A DNA stretch of 64,000 bases from UBA5239 sp031548025 (GTDB lineage Bacteria > Verrucomicrobiota > Lentisphaeria > Victivallales > Victivallaceae). The notes beneath the pieces are model-generated. The model was given only the letters and a program-made list of their open reading frames with translations, had not been told where the DNA came from and did no database searches. The position numbers were made by a program, and so were the translations under genes. This document shows positions 61,171 through 64,000 of this stretch, in pieces. Numbering within the stretch: position 1 is the stretch's first letter; each line of letters opens with the position of its first letter. The DNA is taken from contig JAVBRM010000086.1 in NCBI GenBank assembly GCA_031548025.1, forward strand, positions 1 through 64,000, written 5' to 3'.

Positions 61171-62862
61171 ATGCTTGATCCCGAAAGTCACTCACTCAAA
61201 GAGATTCTGCTCTCTGAAAATATCTGCACCGTGGAGCAACTCCAGGAAGCGGAAGAAGAATCCGAACGCTCCGGCAAGCCGTACAAGGAAGTTCTGGTCA
61301 ATTACGGCTTGATGACCAATGAACAGATTCTGCAGGTCATTGCCGACAGTCTCGGCACTGAAGTCATGGACATCCGGTACATTTCGATTCCGGATAATAT
61401 AGTAAAAATGATCCCCCCCGAACAAGCCCGGGCCTACGGTATTATTCCAGTCGAATTCGACGGCATTACCTTGAAATTGGTTTCGCGCCATCCGCTCGAC
61501 TATCAGATCAGCGAAGAAATCCGGTTCATTACCGGACATGACATCCATATCGTCGTCGCCGCCGATGCGCAGATCGACGACGCGCTTGAAAAATTCTACC
61601 CCATGTCCATCGGTACCGTTCACGAAATGCTGGTGGTACTCAGCAACAATCAGAAAGAAATTAACCCCGACGACGAAAATGCCGCCCGCGACGCCGCCAA
61701 CGAAACCCCCGTCATCCGTTTCGTCGACGTCATTCTCCAGCAGGGAATCAAGGATAAAGCGGCGGACATTCACTTTGAGCCGTTCGAAAAAGACTTCCGG
61801 GTGCGTTACCGCGTGGACGGCAGCATGCGGGAAATGCCGACTCCGCCGCGCAGTATGGCGGTACCGGTCATCAGCCGTATCAAAATTCTCAGCAACCTGA
61901 ATATCGCCGAACGCCGCCGTCCGCAGGACGGACGTATCCAGTTGAAAGTTTTCGGCAAGCAGGTTGACTTGCGTGTATCCTGCCTGCCGACTTCCTGGGG
62001 CGAGTCCACCGTGCTCCGTATCCTGGACCGCAGCGTCGTTAACCTCGACCTCGACGTCCTGGGTATGGGCAAAGACGTGCTTGAGCAAATCCGCGATATG
62101 ATCCAACTGCCGAACGGCATTATGATTGTGGCCGGCCCGACCGGTTCCGGCAAAACCACCACCCTCTATTCCTGTCTCAAAGAAGTCAATCATATCGGCG
62201 ACAAAATTCTGACCGCCGAGGACCCGGTCGAGTACGACGTGGAAGGAATCGTTCAGCTCCCGATCAACGACGCGTTCGGCATGAACTTTCTCCGGGCGCT
62301 CCGCGCCTTCCTGCGTCAGGACCCGGACCGAATCATGATCGGGGAAATCCGCGACTTCGAAACAGCCCAGATGGCGGTTCAGGCCTCGCTGACCGGACAC
62401 TTTGTGTTTTCCACGCTGCATACCAACGACGCCGCCGGTTCGGTGACCCGTTTGCTGGATATGGGAATCCAGGCGTTCATGATCTGTTCGTCGCTGGTCG
62501 GAGTACTGAGCCAGCGTCTGATCCGACGGGTCTGCAAAAACTGCAAGACCCCATATGACCCGACCGATGAAGAAATTAAACGTCTGGGAATGACCCGGGA
62601 AACCTTGGCCGGACGTAAATTCTACTATGGCAAAGGCTGTACCGTCTGCAACAATACCGGATACAAAGGCCGTAAAGCCATCTGCGAATTGCTGGTCGTC
62701 AACGGCAAACTGGTCGATTTGATCGCCCAGAACGCCCCGACCTCGGCTCTGCAGCGCCAGTCGGTAGCCCAGGGAATGCGCCCCATCCAGGAAGACGGTA
62801 TGAACGCCATTCTCAGTGGCGAATCTTCGGCGGATGAAGTATTGAAATATGTTTTAACTTAA
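61171..62862 (+). CDS. PilB/GspE-family assembly ATPase (second)
   Basis: A 563-aa paralog of the preceding ATPase, with the complete set of motifs: MshEN-type N-terminal domain, Walker A GPTGSGKTT (322-330), Asp box AEDPVE, RQDPD (382-386) and GEIRD (391-395), STLHT, and zinc-binding Cys455/458/490/493. Unlike the first copy it keeps both acidic residues in RQDPD, so it is the more likely fully active motor. The pair may serve different pilus types or form a mixed motor. The pilT-type gene follows 17 bases downstream. Confidence 0.93.
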   Translation: MLDPESHSLKEILLSENICTVEQLQEAEEESERSGKPYKEVLVNYGLMTNEQILQVIADSLGTEVMDIRYISIPDNIVKMIPPEQARAYGIIPVEFDGITLKLVSRHPLDYQISEEIRFITGHDIHIVVAADAQIDDALEKFYPMSIGTVHEMLVVLSNNQKEINPDDENAARDAANETPVIRFVDVILQQGIKDKAADIHFEPFEKDFRVRYRVDGSMREMPTPPRSMAVPVISRIKILSNLNIAERRRPQDGRIQLKVFGKQVDLRVSCLPTSWGESTVLRILDRSVVNLDLDVLGMGKDVLEQIRDMIQLPNGIMIVAGPTGSGKTTTLYSCLKEVNHIGDKILTAEDPVEYDVEGIVQLPINDAFGMNFLRALRAFLRQDPDRIMIGEIRDFETAQMAVQASLTGHFVFSTLHTNDAAGSVTRLLDMGIQAFMICSSLVGVLSQRLIRRVCKNCKTPYDPTDEEIKRLGMTRETLAGRKFYYGKGCTVCNNTGYKGRKAICELLVVNGKLVDLIAQNAPTSALQRQSVAQGMRPIQEDGMNAILSGESSADEVLKYVLT

Positions 62863-62879
62863 TCTTTTGAGGTGATACT

Positions 62880-63944
62880 ATGGTAGAAATGAGTGAATTG
62901 ATGTCTCTGGTGGTAGAACTGGGTGTCAGCGACTTGCATATTGAAGTGGGTGTTCCTCCCTGCGTCCGCCTCCACGGCGACCTCCAGCCGTTGGATACCG
63001 ACGTCCTGACTCCGGAAGATACCGAGCGCCTGGTCAAGTCCATCGCTTCCGACGCTCAGTTCCGGCAGATTCAGGAATGCGGCTCGGTCGACTTCGGTTT
63101 CGGCTTCGGCGACCTGGCGCGCTTCCGCGTAAGTGCTTTCAAACAAAAAGGTTCATACGGAACCGTACTCCGTCAGATCCCCAATACCCTCCTGACCATG
63201 GAACAGATCGGACTGCCCAATACGGTCAAAGACATGCTTTACCGTCCCCGTGGTCTGGTTCTGGTTACCGGTCCCACCGGTTCCGGTAAATCGACTACCC
63301 TGGCTTCGATGCTCAATATCATCAATGAAGAGCGTGCCTGCCACATTATCACGGTCGAGGACCCGATCGAATTTTACCATAATCACAAGCGCAGTGTGGT
63401 GATCCAGCGCGAAATCGGTACTGACGTACCCAGTTTCGCGGAAGCTTTGCGCCGCGCGCTGCGTCAGGACCCGGACGTGATTCTGGTAGGGGAAATGCGC
63501 GACTTGGAAACGATGGAAGCGGCGGTATCCGCGGCGGAAACCGGACACTTGGTGTTCGGCACCCTCCATACCACCGGAGCGGCGCGTACCGTCGACCGTA
63601 TCGTCGATGCCTTCCCCACCAACCAGCAGGATCAGATCCGTACCCAGTTGGCGTCTTCCCTGGTAGGGGTTATCTCGCAGGTGCTGTTGCCGCGCGCCGA
63701 CCGCCCGGGCCGGGTGGCGGCTTTTGAAATCATGGTGTCCACCCCTTCCATTCAGGCTCTGATCCGCGACAACAAGACATTCCGTATCACCTCCGAGCTT
63801 CAAACCGGCGCCAAATACGGCATGAGTACCCTCGACGCCCATCTCATGGACCTGTATGTCAACGAGACCATTTCCTATGCCGAACTGATCACCAAAGCAC
63901 AGGATCCGGACAGTATTGTCGAAAAATTGAAGGCTATGGGTTGA
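62880..63944 (+). CDS. pilT: PilT-family pilus retraction ATPase
   Basis: A 354-aa hexameric ATPase. Walker A GPTGSGKST (131-139), Asp box VEDPIE, RQDPDVILVGEMRD, GTLHTTGAARTVDRIVDAFP and the C-terminal IQALIRD-type motif are all present. The lack of the N-terminal MshEN domain and the AIRNLIRE-like C-terminus separate it from the assembly ATPases. It drives pilus disassembly and retraction. It is the third ATPase gene in this operon; a pilC-type gene may follow beyond the window. Confidence 0.93.
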   Translation: MVEMSELMSLVVELGVSDLHIEVGVPPCVRLHGDLQPLDTDVLTPEDTERLVKSIASDAQFRQIQECGSVDFGFGFGDLARFRVSAFKQKGSYGTVLRQIPNTLLTMEQIGLPNTVKDMLYRPRGLVLVTGPTGSGKSTTLASMLNIINEERACHIITVEDPIEFYHNHKRSVVIQREIGTDVPSFAEALRRALRQDPDVILVGEMRDLETMEAAVSAAETGHLVFGTLHTTGAARTVDRIVDAFPTNQQDQIRTQLASSLVGVISQVLLPRADRPGRVAAFEIMVSTPSIQALIRDNKTFRITSELQTGAKYGMSTLDAHLMDLYVNETISYAELITKAQDPDSIVEKLKAMG

Positions 63945-63992
63945 TAATTGCTTGCAAAATAAGCGTATAGACGTTATTATATTGATTAGAAT

Positions 63993-64000
63993 CACGGAGG
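63993..64000 (+). promoter_or_regulatory. Ribosome binding site of a gene beyond the window
   Basis: CACGGAGG ends the window 49 bases after the pilT stop codon. It is a strong Shine-Dalgarno sequence on the same strand, so a further pilus gene (for example pilC) probably starts just past position 64000. Confidence 0.55.

Noticed and set aside
59698..62421. Long minus-strand frames opposite the pilus ATPases (337 and 409 codons)
   Set aside because: They are shadows of the ATPase genes, without ribosome binding sites or recognisable domains.

Overview
The window looks like a chromosomal segment of a Lentisphaerota bacterium (Victivallis-like). This is inferred from gene content: several proteins with the prepilin signal FTLIELLVVIAIIAILAALL and a C-terminal H-X9/10-DG motif, many secreted or cytoplasmic glycoside hydrolases each paired with a LacI or AraC regulator, tandem DUF2079 membrane proteins, and type IV pilus/type II secretion ATPases. 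No rRNA, CRISPR array, prophage or complete insertion sequence was seen.

Region 1 (1-6 kb): a C-terminally truncated glycosyl-hydrolase-like gene at the left edge, a divergent sodium/sugar symporter, two identical tandem tRNA-Glu(UUC) genes, and a copper module. The module is a CsoR-type repressor with a CCCCC-ATA-GGGGG operator and a P1B ATPase, separated by a 129-bp palindromic element.

Region 2 (6-30 kb): glycan-degradation islands. (a) A four-gene operon (14846 down to 6122) of two pseudopilins, a 1382-aa secreted protein and a 1068-aa hydrolase-like protein, divergent from an AraC regulator. (b) A beta-propeller (PL22/TolB-like) gene plus its LacI repressor, with a palindromic operator at the promoter. 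(c) A LacI repressor divergent from a tightly overlapping five-gene oxidoreductase operon (two Gfo/Idh/MocA, two SDR, one zinc-free MDR). (d) A secreted NPCBM protein, a LacI with an apparently leaderless promoter, a GH2 enzyme and a secreted protein with a pseudopilin-like C-terminal half.

Region 3 (30-35.6 kb): a three-gene SMC-family operon (kleisin-like, small winged-helix-like partner, 1151-aa SMC ATPase) of the MukBEF/MksBEF/Wadjet JetABC type. No JetD/MksG nuclease gene adjoins it.

Region 4 (35.5-45 kb): an AraC regulator divergent from a five-gene operon: GH63-like (alpha/alpha)6 glucosidase, pseudopilin, two paralogous secreted clan GH-A hydrolases with CBM9-like tails, and an FAD oxidoreductase.

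Region 5 (45-59 kb): a DUF2079 pair followed by an AraC gene, a GntR/LacI hybrid regulator, a CPBP-family protease-like protein with a small exported protein, a MoxR/DUF58/membrane/VWA operon, and three small or medium unknown membrane proteins.

Region 6 (59.4-64 kb): two PilB/GspE-type assembly ATPases and a PilT-type retraction ATPase in a row. These could power the machinery that handles the pseudopilins encoded in the glycan islands. The recurring co-location of pseudopilins with glycoside hydrolases and a local regulator, and the JetD-less condensin operon, are the two most interesting features.
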